From: Tetrahymena elliotti 4EA
Taxonomy: Eukaryota > Ciliophora > Oligohymenophorea > Hymenostomatida > Tetrahymenidae
Assembly: GCA_000231825.2 (NCBI GenBank)
Contig: JH720337.1
Coordinates: 231,122 to 295,121 of the forward strand
Direction: 5' to 3'
DNA length: 64,000 bases
Of this stretch, positions 47,401-60,784 are shown one piece after another. How positions within the stretch are numbered: position 1 is the first letter of the stretch; each line of letters starts with the position of its first letter. The position numbers and the translations under genes are program-made. Under the pieces are notes generated by a model. It did not search any database. It was not told where the DNA came from and was given only the letters and a program-made list of their open reading frames with translations.

Positions 47401-50400
47401 GATATATTTGAGCTTGAATCCTAATATTAATTTGCTAAGCTAAGGTTGATGGAATAATATATGCAAATATATGAGCAAATAAATGACCCTGTAGAGAGCT
47501 ATCATTTAGCAGAAACTATTATGAATTTTATTCATGAAATACCTCACATTGATTTTAAATCTAATACGTTTATTGACTCCTATTAAGCTAATATTAAAAG
47601 AATTAAGTCTCTTACTAAACTCATTAAAAATATGTACATTTACTAGGTCTAGAAAGAATAAGAAGAGGTAAATGAATATTTTTAAAATTTTTACTTGATA
47701 AAAATATTTCTTCTTAATTTAAAAAAAAGACTTCCCTGTTTCATAAAAGATATTAAAAGATTGCGTCAATTAACCATTAAAATTTTTTTGTTTACAGCGA
47801 ATAAAATTAAGGTGGTTAGAGTTTAAGTAAATAAGCAAATTAATTATAAAATGTTGCATTTATCGAAAGAAGACAGCAATAGAAAAAGACAATAGTATTA
47901 CAAAGACATTAAACAACAATAGATGATAAAAGAAGTGAGAATTCTTTAGGTTTAGAAAGCAAATTTGCTAAATCAAAGACAAATGAATTAGATTAATCTG
48001 CTGGATTAAGAGAAAACGATATATGGAATAATCCATAAGAAATATATGATGATTTTTGTTTAGAAAAAGACATGGAAGATGTTTTTGCTAACATGATGAC
48101 TATAGACTAAAATAAAAATTAAGATATATCTCCCAATAAACAACCAGATAGTTAATCAAAATAAAATTCAGAATAATAAAATGCTAATCTAAACAAAGGT
48201 GAAAATGTTATCATCAATAAAAAGTTTGAAGGAGGTCCTCACTATGTTTACAATAATGCTCATTTACCTAAAGTAATAAAATCAGAAAATCATTTCATTA
48301 TCTTACTTTTAACAATAAATTAAATTCCATAAAATTTTGCCAAAATGATCTTAAAAAATATTTTTTTAATTTTATTTAGATATAATTAAGCCCTTCATCA
48401 GAAAATGAAAGTTTTATAAACTTCTATGAGTCTTGCAGTGTCATAGCTAAAATAATTGGAATTCTTCCTCAGATAATAACTGACCTCCAATAAAATATTC
48501 CCTAAAAATCTATTTTAGCCAATTAATACATGAGATTCAGTTTGTATGAGAATCTAAACAGTAGATGGAACAATTTTGATTTCAAAGAAGCAAAAAATAT
48601 TGAAGATACAGTATATTCTTTCAAATAAAATTAAAAATCATTTTTAAATTAATTATTTAGATTATTTGTGATGATGAAAATAATATGGAAAATGTCATAC
48701 AAAATACTGTTAGATAACTTTTGGATGTGATCACAATTAACAACGATGAGGTAAATACAGGAGCTAGATAGTAAAATAGAACTGAAGATAAATTACCTGA
48801 AAAGGATTTTTTACTTTGCCTAGATTACAATACATTAGATTCTTATTTAAAGACTACAAAAATATCTAATACTCATAATTATAAAGAATTATTCATAAGC
48901 TGCAACATTCTTGAATTTATTTCAATAAGAGAGAATCTTCTCCACACTCTTTGGGAAAGAAAAGTTTTATCTTAGCTTTACAAGAGCCAGTATTCATATT
49001 TTGGAATCAAAGTTAAGAAAAATTGCGATATAAACTTCCCTTCTCCTCTAGAGTAAATTTTATTTCCTAAAACTATTTTTCATCAAAATTTTATTTTTGT
49101 TTCTCTGTTTCTTTGCTCAATTTATTGTTTCTTTTTCTTTGTTGTTAATAGCTTATATTTTATTTTTAAAAAATGGATTGAAGTTTTAGCCACAATGTTG
49201 GAAGAGTAGGAGGACCAAGTAAACTGAAGAAATTAATTGGAAATTAAGAAATGAAAAAGAGTAGCTTAAGCTATTTTAATGAAATAGATAATTCATTGGA
49301 GAGGATATATAAATTTAATGAAATGAAGAATATTGGATTGATGATCATGATGGATACAATTACTGAGTTTTAAAATGTTTTTTTATATGAAAAGTTAAAT
49401 TTGTTGATTTTGGAGAATTGTGTGAAATTAAATTAAAAGAGAATAGATCCTATAAAAAGTTCAGAACTTGATATTTACTTTTTATTATCAAAAAAAGTTA
49501 TTTAAGAAAATCCATATATAGATGTTTCAAGGTTATATTTGAATCATTCTAACTTAACTTCTATCTCTTAGTCTATTAAATAATATAAGTAAGAAATAGG
49601 AATTAAAATGAGAGATAGGTATTTATTTTCTCCTATCGAGTCTAAGGAAAGAATAAGGTAATCCCTTTAATATAAATTTAATGAGTGTACCTCTTAAATT
49701 TAAAGAGAAAATGATGGACAAAGAATAGATTATGGGAAATAAATACTGCTAGAGAAGCATATTAGATGGTATTTTAATTTTGCGTTTTTTTTTTAAATTA
49801 AAATTAAAAAAAAAATAGTCTTAAATTGTATCTTACGAAAGTTTTCAATGTGGATTTATTAGTAGATTTAAATAAGGAATGGGGGAGAATAGAATGTTTA
49901 CATTTGTGCAAGAATTTAAAAAGATATTTAAATTGTATACCTAATATAACAAGTAATATAAATATCAATAAGAGTGAGGACAGGTATTATGATGATTGTA
50001 TTTATGCTGGACAAAAAAAGAAAGTTGCATAAAACTCAAGGGAAGAACAAGATGAGAATAATTAAAGAAGTTAATAAGATGAAAATAGAATTTTTATAGG
50101 AAAGGATAATACAATCAATGATATTTTGACTATATACTCTGACCATTAGATTTTAAAGAAAGAGTTTGTAAATGACCTGCAATCTGCTAAATAAGAATGT
50201 GCAATTAAATAAGTAAATTCATCCATAGGAATAGAGAGTCTTCTTTAAAAGATGATAATTACTCCTATTTAAAAGCAGCAGCTCTTCTAAGATTATCAAA
50301 AGACAGAAAAAATAAAAGATAAGATTTTTTATTATCTTATGAAGATTTAAAGGAGTATAACTGGAAAATTGTATCCTGATTATGGTAGATATTAATACAT

Positions 50401-53400
50401 AAATTAGGATTTTTGTGGAATTAATCCATTGAATAATCTCTATAAGTAGCTTTTAGAGTTTATCTAAGTACATTTCTTAAACATATAAATGAGTTTATAC
50501 AAAAGCGAGCTTAAAATTATTCAGGAATTGCTTTTATTTAATCAAACTTTTGAAGATATTTCTCCTGATAACGAGATGGAATATGCAATTAAATGCGGTA
50601 GAGATGTGTCAAAAACTTTAGTTTCATATGATGAGATACAAAGTGCCTATTTAAAAGAAAATTTTATGGCCGCTTAGTAATTCAAATAAGGAGTTTAAGT
50701 CAAGATAGTAAGTAATATAATAGATGGAATAGTTAGAAAATTGTAAAGTTTTTCCAATATGGAATAGAGCTTTAATAGATTAATAATGGATATAACATAG
50801 ATAAATAATGCAATATATCCTAAAAAGTCTATTGTGGCAACTTAGGTTCTTTAAAAATAAGTCTCATTAACTTCAACAAACATGAATTAAATAAAAATCA
50901 AAGAAGCTAAAACACAAATAAAAAAACTAAGTGATTTATTATATCGCAAATTATACATGAATCTTATTGATACTTTTGTTTCTTAGTGCCATAGTGAAGC
51001 AGAAACTCCTTTTGCTCTAAACTTTTTCAGATTAAACGAGCTGATATTTTTGAAAAAGCATAAAAATTCTCTGAACCTAAATTACTTCAACACATAATTT
51101 TTTATTCAAAACAATTCTTAAAATTTTTTCAATTTCAAACACTCAGATAAAAATTACATCAGAATGAAGAAAAGAATTTTTAAAAAAACAATAAATGAAC
51201 CTTACTTAAAATTATAACTTTTGATGACTAACATACCAGTAGATTTCTAAAAACACATCTTTAACTTCCAAAAGAATAATCAAATTAAATCAGGAATTTC
51301 AGAACAAATTTTCTCTAGAATCTAAGATTTGTACTCTTAATTTAACATCAAAAAGTTAGTTAGGGTTTCAGATCTTCCATCAGTTGGATTAAACTCTTAC
51401 ACTACAAATAACTCAGAATATGTGGTAAACATTTCAAATTTTACATTAAGCAATAATGAAAATTAATTACACTAACTTTATTGATATTTTTTTAATATTT
51501 CAAAATTTGGTGGTATTTTAGAAATATTTTTATATAATTTTGATTCTGAAATACTTTTTAAATCTTATAGAGCATATTGATGGGATTAACTGAATAAGAG
51601 AGATTCAGCATTGCAGGAAAGATTAGAAACTTTGATAAGGAAATAAAGCATTTTAAAGTTTATAAAAATGAGAGTACTAATTAAATTGATGAAGAACTTA
51701 ATTACTTGAGTGTTATTGCTTCAAATAAAATTTTAGTTTAAGGGTTGTCAATTTATAAAAAATCAATAAATTATCCTATAATTTCAATTTAATTTTCAAG
51801 AAATTTTAACTTAGAAAGAGTAATTTTATATTAAAAAAGTGATTTATACTTTAAAAGTAAATTATATAAATTAGGATTCAATTGATAAAAAGATTTAATA
51901 AGTTAAGAATAACATGGAAGAGTATTAGAAAAAGAATTTTTAGATTTTAAATTCAAAGCTTTTAGAACCATTTAGCATTTCACTTCTTTAAGAAAATCAA
52001 GATTTTGATAGAACCTACAAACTTTTACTAAATATTTGTTTAGAAGTAACCATTAACAATTTTTATTTTAAAATAGAATTAAAAAAAATAATTTAATTAG
52101 AAAACATTTTTAGTGGAAGAAATACAATTAAATATCATAGAAGATTCTATTAAATGTTTAGAAACTGAATTTTCTGTTTTGAACTTGAAATCTAATGTGA
52201 AAGATGCAGTTTAAAAATTAGATAGATCAAAAACTGCATAATCTTCATCTGCCAGAACTTAAAGCTCTTACTATAAAATACAAGCTAATCCATGTTTTGC
52301 TTCACCACTTTTTGTTGATTAAAAGTAAATAGTTATTCCAGCTGTTGCTAAAGTATCATATGTTCAAAGCTTTATAAACCGACTAAGAAATAAAGTAATT
52401 AATTATATCCTCATAAAATATATTTACTAAGCTTTCAATAGGTATCAAGAGTAGATTTACTCAGTAGTGGTTTTGGATTTGTTATTTCTGTAAATGACCT
52501 GGAAGATTGCATATAATATTTAAATAAAACAATTCAACAGTTTGGTGAAAAAGAAATAAAGAAAAGAATTGATAGCGCATAATATCTTTATGACCTTTAA
52601 AATTCAAAAATAAAGTCATAATAAAGACATATAGATGCTCTTAAATAAAAAATTAAATTAATCAAAACTCTTTAAGTAAATATAATTTATTCAATTAATC
52701 AATTATTTATTCCATGAATCTTTATTATTAAATTATTATATAATTAAATCATTTTTTGTTGTAAATAGAATAAACATATTGATGCCTTAGTTCATGAAAG
52801 AGGTAATAATTTGATCTATGAGATGGCTAAAATGTAAAGAAAGCAAGCAGATTTCTAGAGGTTCCTAACAAATATAGAGAGTGAAGTAAGTTAAGAAGTA
52901 AGAAAAGAAATGAATGCTGATATTCTTAAACTTGAAAATGACAAACAAATCCTTAGAAACTAATTTACAGAATTCAAAAGGTTACTTACAGTAACTTTTA
53001 CTCATGAGATTAAGACAGCAGGTAGAGAATTAGAATCTAATATGACAAAGTAAATTTAATTTGGAATTATTTTACATTTTTACATTTAATTTATATTATA
53101 TATATAAGAAAAACAATAGATGTATTAAATCAACTGAACAGATTATAGTAAGCAATATTTGATGATTAGTCACCTCTTTCTCCTAAGAAATCTATATTAA
53201 ATTCTGGAGCAAGATCTCCTTCTGTAATTTCATCTCCCAGAGACATATCTGAATCTTCTCATCTTCATAACGCTAGATAGTCTTTTGTATACCCTAACTC
53301 TTTTGGCAGTTATAATCCATTAAGATAAATAGAGCTTCAAAGTAACAATTACTTTAATTTTATTTTACCATTAAATTAAATACTTAAAAATAAAAAGAAA

Positions 53401-54773
53401 ATTCATCTTATAATGTGCAGAAATGTGGTCCAGATGAAGATATTTTAACTGATCCAGTTATAACAACGAAATACATCAATAAAATCAGGATTTTTTATTT
53501 GATAAAAATTACATCAATAAAAGATAAATATGAACAAATAATAAACTAACAATAACTAGAGTTGAACAACTTTAAATCATTACACTAAGAGCTTGTTGAA
53601 AATAAAAAAGAAGAAAATGTGATAAAAAAAGAACTAGTAAATGTTCACAATGCTTTGAAAGATCAAGAAAAATAAAACAAAAAACTCTCAACAGAACTAG
53701 AAATTTTAACTTTTGAAAAACTCAAAATTTAAAAGAATAGAGATGATTTATTGAAAAAAGTAAAGTAGTTAGAAGATCAAATCAAATATATAGATAAATA
53801 TGATGGACTTGGAGAAAATTTCTAGGCTATGCTCAACGAAAGGGATGATAAAATATAAAAATTATAGGATAAAGAGAGAATAATGTAAAAGACTGTCTAT
53901 ACCCTAAATTAATCAAATAAAAAGTAATTAAAGTCTCTTGAAGAGAAAATAAAAAATGAATTAAACATCAAAAGTATAATGCTCACAAAAATAGATTCCA
54001 CTCACTCTTCAGGATTCCCAAACATCAATTACTTACCTTAGTTCCCAGAATCTACCTGGTAGAATAAGTAAAAATTTATTTAAAAAATAAATTTTTTGTT
54101 TTTATAAAATTTTATAATTAATAGGTGTGTGGATTTACACTCATACAATCAAGATTTAGAGTATGAGAACTAGCAGTTGATAGGATTACTGAAAATATTT
54201 TAGAATGAAGTTTAAGATTCTCCAAATTTAATATTAAATTAGATTATGTTGAATTTACATGAAAAAATAAAGCTAATTTTAAATCAGAAAAATGAAATCA
54301 AGCAGCTCAAGATCTCTAAAACTAATAAAAATGATATAGATTAACAATTAGATGTTATATTGAGTAGCATGAAAAAAATGAAAGCAGAAAAACAAATATC
54401 ACTAGATTTGCTCAGTTCATCAGATATCAAAGCAAAAACTAAATTTGTTGGGGCAAATGTCTCTCCATTTAATCCTAATTATTCTGGCAGTAAAAGGTAA
54501 ATCTTAACTCAACCAGACGAAGTAGATCTTTCAAATAAAAATAAAAGTTAAATTAAAAATATGGATGTTTCATTTTTGTATCAAAGTAAAAGAGCTTAGT
54601 CGAGAAATGAAAGCCCAATGAATAAAATTTAAAACAACAGCCAAATAAGAGTTTAATCAAGCAATTCCAAGCAGAATTAATTAAATAATTCTTCTAATAA
54701 AAATAGAATATTCTCTATAGGCTCAAAAAATGTTAGACAAATGGATTCTTTAAACAAGACAGCATATGAATGA
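44437..54773 (+). CDS. Giant 2,940-residue protein of unknown family, 20 exons
   Basis: Hand-spliced exons begin 44437-44984, 45121-45542, 45601-45776, 45828-46153, 46214-46698, 46881-47165, 47219-47667, 47730-48272, 48380-48610, 48661-49052, 49190-49768 and 49819-51424. Eight more run 51571-54773, ending at 53109-53341, 53398-54067 and 54125-54773. Every junction preserves phase and the sum is 2,941 codons to TGA, strong support for one gene. The N-terminal 2,000 residues are helical with dispersed Trp/Tyr (RNMWKFYYQAKWIHYTNRF, LPLWPSTIIEQNTLLQKA, YSYFGIKVKKNCDINFPSP). The last 800 are classic coiled coil with Ser-rich linkers (RSPSVISSPRDISESS). No signal peptide, membrane span, ATPase or kinase motif was seen. 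A scaffold or ciliary structural role would fit but is only a guess. A split at 51425 into two genes is the main alternative. Confidence 0.78.
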
Positions 54774-55161
54774 GTAGATCATACATACAAATGAATAACT
54801 ATTATTCTAAATTGTACACAGATATATTTATAAATTATTATTTATTGTAATTAATTATATTTTATATATTCCAAACATGAAAAAAAAATTATTTAATAAC
54901 TTTAAAAAAAATTTTAATATTATTTAAGTCATACATGTTAAATTTATCTAAAAATTTAACAAACTGCATTCATAATAATTAAAGAAATATTAATTATTAT
55001 TTTAAAGACTAAGCAAGTAGTGTAGGTTATTCAATTAACAATAATTTTATAATATTAATAATATATTTTAGTATTTGATATTTTTTAAAATAATATTTAT
55101 TTGTTATGGATGACCTATTATAAAAGAAGCTAAATTAAAAATATTATTTTTTAGAGTTATT
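54774..55161. other. Intergenic between convergent genes
   Basis: 3' flanks of the giant gene and the first RING-H2 gene. AT-rich; nothing else seen. Confidence 0.6.
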
Positions 55162-56616
55162 TCAGCACTTAACATGTAAATTTACTCTATCAACAGGACA
55201 AACAAGGCTTTTTTAGAGCCAAGCATCAACACAATTTTTGTGAAATACGTGACCACATTTTGTAATTCTACATTCTTCTAAATCTTAGTATTTACTTAAA
55301 CATATGAAGCATTCGTAGTGTGTTCCATTTAAGTCATCGCTATTAGGTGAGATATATTAGAAGGAAGGCATTTAAGTTTAAATGTGTTAATTTACTTGCT
55401 CTACGTTTAGCTATATTTAGCTTTAATCTAAATGGGATGATATAATTTGTTAGATTTCATGGGAAAAGTACTGAGTCTTGTTTTTCTTAAGGAGTAATGC
55501 AAAGATGTATAGAAGTATCAGTGAAAAACTTATCATAAAAGTTAAAGTAAAAACTTGTGCAATTCCTTCTTAAGAGAGGTAATTAAATTTTACAGTCAAA
55601 TCTATATACTTACAACCTTTATGACCTAAGACTATTGAGTGTAGACTTTTAAAATCAGTTAAATGCTTTTATTAAAGGTCTAAATATTTAATTTCAATTG
55701 TTGCTAAAAATTTATTACCAATCTACTTTTTTTGATTGTTTATAACCCTAAAGGATTTATTCCCTTCAAGTAGAATTATTCTATCTGCAATAGCCTCAGT
55801 TAATTATTAGTATTCAATAATAATACTTATAGATAGAGGTTTCATTTAAGAAGACATATTCAGTGCAATCTAATTTTAAATAAGCTAATCATTCAGTAGA
55901 TCAATAGTTTAATATGTCCATTCTTCATTTTTTTATTCAACTTAAGTTGCATCATTGGTTTGTTCAAAAATTCTTGTTTAGCTATTAAATTAAATATATT
56001 AGCCGTTTATTTAATATTAACAGTAGAACTAAGCTGAATAACCTTCTTAGCAAAGACACTCGCCACTTTCTTAACAAGAGCCTCTACCAAAGCAGTCAAA
56101 CGGGCAAGTATTTTTTTCCAAACGAAGAACATCTATAGAATAATTAATTATATTTTTGCTTGATAAAAATTCAACTTTGTTGTTGAGAAAGATTGGATAT
56201 TTTTCATATTTAGTGTTTCTTAAAACAATCTCAATTTTCTTATCTTTTAAAATGATGAATTTAAAGAAATGCACTCCATCTATACTTTAAAGCAACTCTT
56301 ATTAAAAAGAGCCTTCTTATCTATAATATACCTTATACAGGTTATCTGAATTGACCACAACTTAAATTAGGACAAGTTCTACCTAACCAATTATTATATC
56401 CTCTTCAAATTATTTATATTTAGTTTTTGGTATATTTAAGGGGATGATCATCTACTAACCAAAGTGTAAATCTAATAAAGTTTTTTGTACAGAGTATATT
56501 TTAGGTGTGGTATATCTTTTAAATTCCTAGGCAAAGTCATTTTAGCAAATGACCAAATCAATAGCATACACCAATAGCCAAATTAAAGAGAAAACCCAAA
56601 AAAAATTATATCTCAT
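55162..56616 (-). CDS. Type I membrane RING-H2 protein with lumenal EGF-like knot (copy A)
   Basis: Intronless, 484 residues. It starts with a signal peptide (RYNFFWVFSLIWLLVYAI). A beta-rich ectodomain follows, with a Cys cluster at about residues 172-200: CPFDCFGRGSC, ESGECLCQEGYS, FYC, the spacing of an EGF/tenascin-type repeat. A single membrane helix spans about 358-380 (LTFMISFSLILLYIFALLL). The cytosolic end carries RING-H2 at about 437-478: ECFICLSKYQDLEE, then TKCGHVFHKNCVDAWL, CPVDR, a complete C3H2C3 zinc set. Lumenal domain, one helix and RING-H2 is the plan of membrane E3 ligases such as RNF13 and GRAIL, although those carry a PA domain rather than this Cys knot. Substrate unknown. 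It shares all elements in order with the gene at 58093-59655. Confidence 0.88.
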
Positions 56617-58092
56617 ATTGTTGTTGTAGGTATTAATTAGAACGCACTTAATATTATTTTGTTTTTTTAATTTTTTGTTTATTTTTTAGTTTTTGAATAA
56701 AGTTAAATAAAAACTTCTTTTAGCTGTTTAGTTCTACTTCTATTAATCTCATATTCAATTGAAACATATTATTTATTATCTTCTATGATTTCCTTTTCAA
56801 CTAATCAATCAAATTATTCAAATTAAATTAGCTTTATCTTTTGAAAGATTATAGATGTTTATTGAACTGGTTTTTTTTAGCATTATTGTAAAATTTATTG
56901 AATAAAATAACTTTTAGTATTTGTTAATTTTTTTATATCAAAAAATTAAAATTGATAAATATTTTAATTTATCAAAAATATTTTTAGCACTAATTAAATA
57001 TTTTCATCCCGTTTCTAAATAAACAAATTATCTTTTTTTTTATAATGTGCTTTGCTTAATCTTTATCAGTCAAATAATTTTAATAAGTAATTTTTACTGG
57101 TTAATAAATGAAAATAAAAATATGATGTAGAAGGAAAAATACCAACAAATCGAATGATTTTTCATCTAATTAAATCTTCTCCATTTAGCATTTTTATTTT
57201 TTTACTTAAAATTTATCTATTTTGTTGATTCATTTTAGATGACTGTATGTATAATTAAGATTTATTTAGTTTTTTATTTATCACATCGATTTTCTTGATT
57301 AAGTAATATTCTTCTATTTTTAATCTAAATTATATAAGTATATTCATAACAACAATGAGTCACTAAAGGTTTGCATATATTTTTGATATTATTAAAATCT
57401 TTAGGTCTTCTAAAGTTAATGAAAAATGATGTTAAAGTGCTCTTAAGAAAACTTATTAAAAATCGGTTTTTGCAAACTTGAAATTAATAAATTATGAATA
57501 ATAAATTTTTCTTCTAAGTTTAATTTGTTGAAAAGTGAATTCTGATCATGCTTTGTCTATTATTTGTAAAATGAGAAAACTATTAAAATTCAGAAAATAG
57601 GATGGTTTTGAATTTAAGATTTTTTTACTTTACTTTGAAAAAAATTTAATTCTTTTGTCGAAAATAAAATGCAAAATCAATCCATAAAGTTATTTGGTAT
57701 GAACAAAAAATACCGGAAGCATTTTTCCACTCTGTTGTTGTTTTTATTCTTTTTGTAGAGAATTATAAAGAAAATCAAGATATATTTGCTATTATCAAAA
57801 TACCGGAAGCACTATTGTTATTTTTATTTAATTAATGTTTAAATTATAAGAAGATAAATTAAAAAAATTAGAGGAATCAAAAATTTTTTAAGAAAGAAGC
57901 TTAGTAACTACTGTATGTTATATATAAATATATTATATTTTTATAGACAATTAGTATTTTATTATTATATTTTCTTTAAGTATTTAATTTTTTTAGATTT
58001 TCATTAATATGATATTTTTATTTGTGATTATTTGATTGATTAATTTAGTGAAAGGTGGGTGATATTAGCTTTACAAAAGTCTTATTTAAAAA
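56617..58092. other. Intergenic between the RING-H2 paralogs
   Basis: 1.5 kb separating the tandem paralogs. It has no gene but holds two copies of a relatively GC-rich motif (entry 57707-57811), placed close to the 3' end of copy B. Confidence 0.55.
57707..57811. repeat. Direct repeat AAAATACCGGAAGCA, 90 bp apart
   Basis: An identical 15-mer at 57707-57721 and 57797-57811, exactly 90 bp apart. Weaker similarity follows (TTGTT and TTTTTAT tracts). ACCGGAAGC stands out because CCGG is rare in this AT-rich DNA. It could be a diverged duplication or a protein-binding site. Confidence 0.75.
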
Positions 58093-59655
58093 TCACTCAC
58101 CACCTAATTACTTTGCTATTGGTTTTCCATCCAAAATACAGTTTCTATCTATTGGGCAGACTTAGTTTTTAGATATCCAAGCCTTCAAGCATTATTTATG
58201 AAAAACATGTCCACACTTTGTTTTGCATAGTTCATCCGACTCTTCATAAGTACTAAGACAAATAAAGCATTCTGTAAATGAACCATTTTCTAAATCTTTT
58301 TATGATTATATATGATAAATGTATGATTTTAGTTAATTTTCCATGATATTTTATATTCCGATGTTTTTTTGGTGGGATAAATACATCTATTGACTTCCCT
58401 GCTAAGAGCTTATATTCATGTATTCTTCTTTCTATTTGCAGGCAATTGCTAAAAAGACAAATAAGAGAACAACCGAAAAAGCCACCACTAAAAGTTCAAT
58501 ATATTCATATAATAAACTAAATTCATTATAAACAGCTTGAATTTATACTTGTAAATTATTTAAATTTTTGTTATATGCAAAAGCCATCAATTTTCCTTTA
58601 GATTTAGGATCTGTGAATAATTTATAATAATCAATATTCATAATAGAAAAAATAGAAACATATTGATCATCTCCCAAATATTCCTCAGTCTCTAATATTT
58701 TAAAATAGTTATGATAATCTAAAATCCTAATGCTTGGCTAATGCATGTATGTGAGGTTTTTAGAGTATTTAAAGCTGATTTAAATTTCATGAATGTTATC
58801 TTGATATTGCTATCTTTAAAATATTTCGCTTTTGAGTTCTTCTATATTTAAGATTTCAAGATTTACATATTTCCAAAACACCGAATCATAATATTTCAAT
58901 AGTGAATCTGAGCTTTTTTTATTTTCATTAGAGACATCATAGATATTCATATTTTCATTGATTTCTAATAAAACATCTTCCATTTTAATTAAACAATTAA
59001 ATAGAGGAGAGAAGCCATTTATACACTAGCAGACTCCATCTTAATTACACCTACCATTTCCGTAGCAATTAAAAGGGCAGTAATTCTATGTTTAATTTAA
59101 TTTGATTATTTTAAGAGTATAACTTAGTTAAATAAAGTATCCCTCATCTACTTTTGACTGATCTTTTTCCATCTCTGTGTCATTTAAAAAACTTTCGCTC
59201 TCAAGTTCTTCAGGTTCTTCTTCTTCTTTTATTTTTTCAAATATAATCTTGAGATTTTAATCAGAGCTTGAATTAAATTCTAAATATTTGTGGCCATGAA
59301 CATTACTAAAATGTTTCACAGATGTTATATTCTGTTTGCTGAGAGAAAATAAAAATATGTTAAACTCAATATCAGATTTTATCTAGATTTCTATAGCCAT
59401 ATCTCCCACAAATAAATCTTCGCTATCTTCATCTATCATATGACTATAATAATTTTAATAATTATTAAGCTTCTATTCTTTCATACTAATCTAATCGATA
59501 GGTATACTCACAAAGTTTTAGTTTTTACTTAGACCAATAGAAGATTTTATCAAAATAAAAGGTTGATTATTTTGCTCATTTAATATTTTTTAAGAACTCA
59601 CAATTGTAAGTAAAACAAATATTTTAATGATATGAACTTGTTAGAAATATTTCAT
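58093..59655 (-). CDS. Type I membrane RING-H2 protein with lumenal EGF-like knot (copy B)
   Basis: Intronless, 520 residues. The signal peptide is KYFQQVHIIKIFVLLTIVSS. The ectodomain carries an extra acidic insert (KIKEEEEPEELESE) and, near residues 191-215, CPFNCYGNGRCNQDG, then VCQCINGFS. This matches copy A's cluster (CPFDCFGRGSC, ECLCQEGYS) in spacing. One membrane helix lies at about 386-407 (LLVVAFSVVLLFVFLAIAC). RING-H2 at about 457-500 reads ECFICLSTYEESDE, TKCGHVFHKQCLKAWI, CPIDR. All eight zinc ligands are present. Copies A and B share order, strand and motif sequence but have diverged heavily elsewhere, so this is an old tandem duplication. The likely role is ubiquitin ligation at an endomembrane, inferred from domains. 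Confidence 0.88.
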
Positions 59656-60727
59656 CTTTTATTTTGACTCTTTTTTTTATTTTATTTTGTATAATATTTT
59701 AATTATTGATTTATTTAATTATTTATCAAAATATAAGCTCAAGATTTATAAGGAAAGTGGAGTATTAACTTTTGTATTTTTTGTTTTAAAAAAGCGAAGA
59801 TAAAATCAAATGATTCACATAATTTAATATTTTTAAAAATTTTTTTAGACATGAGATTACTAGTAATTTCTTTTTTTAAACGATTCTTTACCTTACTTAA
59901 AAAAGCATAATAATTTGAAATTACAACTCGGAAATAAGTAGTATTATATTTGTGAACATTAAGGAATCGAATTATTTAATACTCATAAGAAAGTAATCTA
60001 TTTCGATGCGAAAAAGTTTAATTTATGTTATATCGAACAAATTTTATTCAGGCAGATTTTAATTTATTAAAACTTCCTATCAATCTATCAATACCAAATA
60101 GATTGATTTTTTTGTTTTAAAGCCAAATTAAAATTTTCATTAATAGCTTTTGGATTCTCCCATACATAATAGTGGAATAATTTATTCAATTTATAAATTA
60201 CAGATTTTTTTATTTTATTTTTACTTTTTTTCAATTGAACACACACTTTGCTTACAATAAGTATTATAAACTAAAAACTAATTGATAACTTTTATATACA
60301 ACCAAATTTTTTTATACAACACTTCTCACTAAAATAAAAAAAATTGCTCAAAATTTTGAAAAAAGAAATAAAACCACTTAATTCTAATTCAAAGAAGGTT
60401 AAGAAAATTGGTATGATTTACAAAATTAGTGCTTCTTTGAGTATCTATTGATAATTTAGAAATTAATTTTATTTTTGAAATTAAAAATTGCGATTTTTGA
60501 ATTTTAAATTGATTTCTGTCCAAATATAAAAAATATAAGAATAAGTATCTAATAAATTAGGATCAATTTAAATTTAAAAACAATTATTTTAATTAATCAA
60601 ATTCTGGTTATTTTTTACCTTTCAAATTATCAAGTTTGTAATCTAAAAGTAATTAGAACATTTAAATTTTCCAGATTTTAAAAATTTATTTTATTAATCT
60701 ATTTTAGTAATAGAAAAATATTAGCTT

Positions 60728-60784
60728 ACTTTTCTTAACAAGCCAATAAAATTTAAGCTAAATATTCACTTTTCTTAACAAGCC
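60728..60784. repeat. 17-bp direct repeat, 40-bp period
   Basis: ACTTTTCTTAACAAGCC occurs at 60728-60744 and again at 60768-60784. Just after the second copy comes GGCTTG, the complement of its end, so a local fold-back is also possible. Function unknown. Confidence 0.75.
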
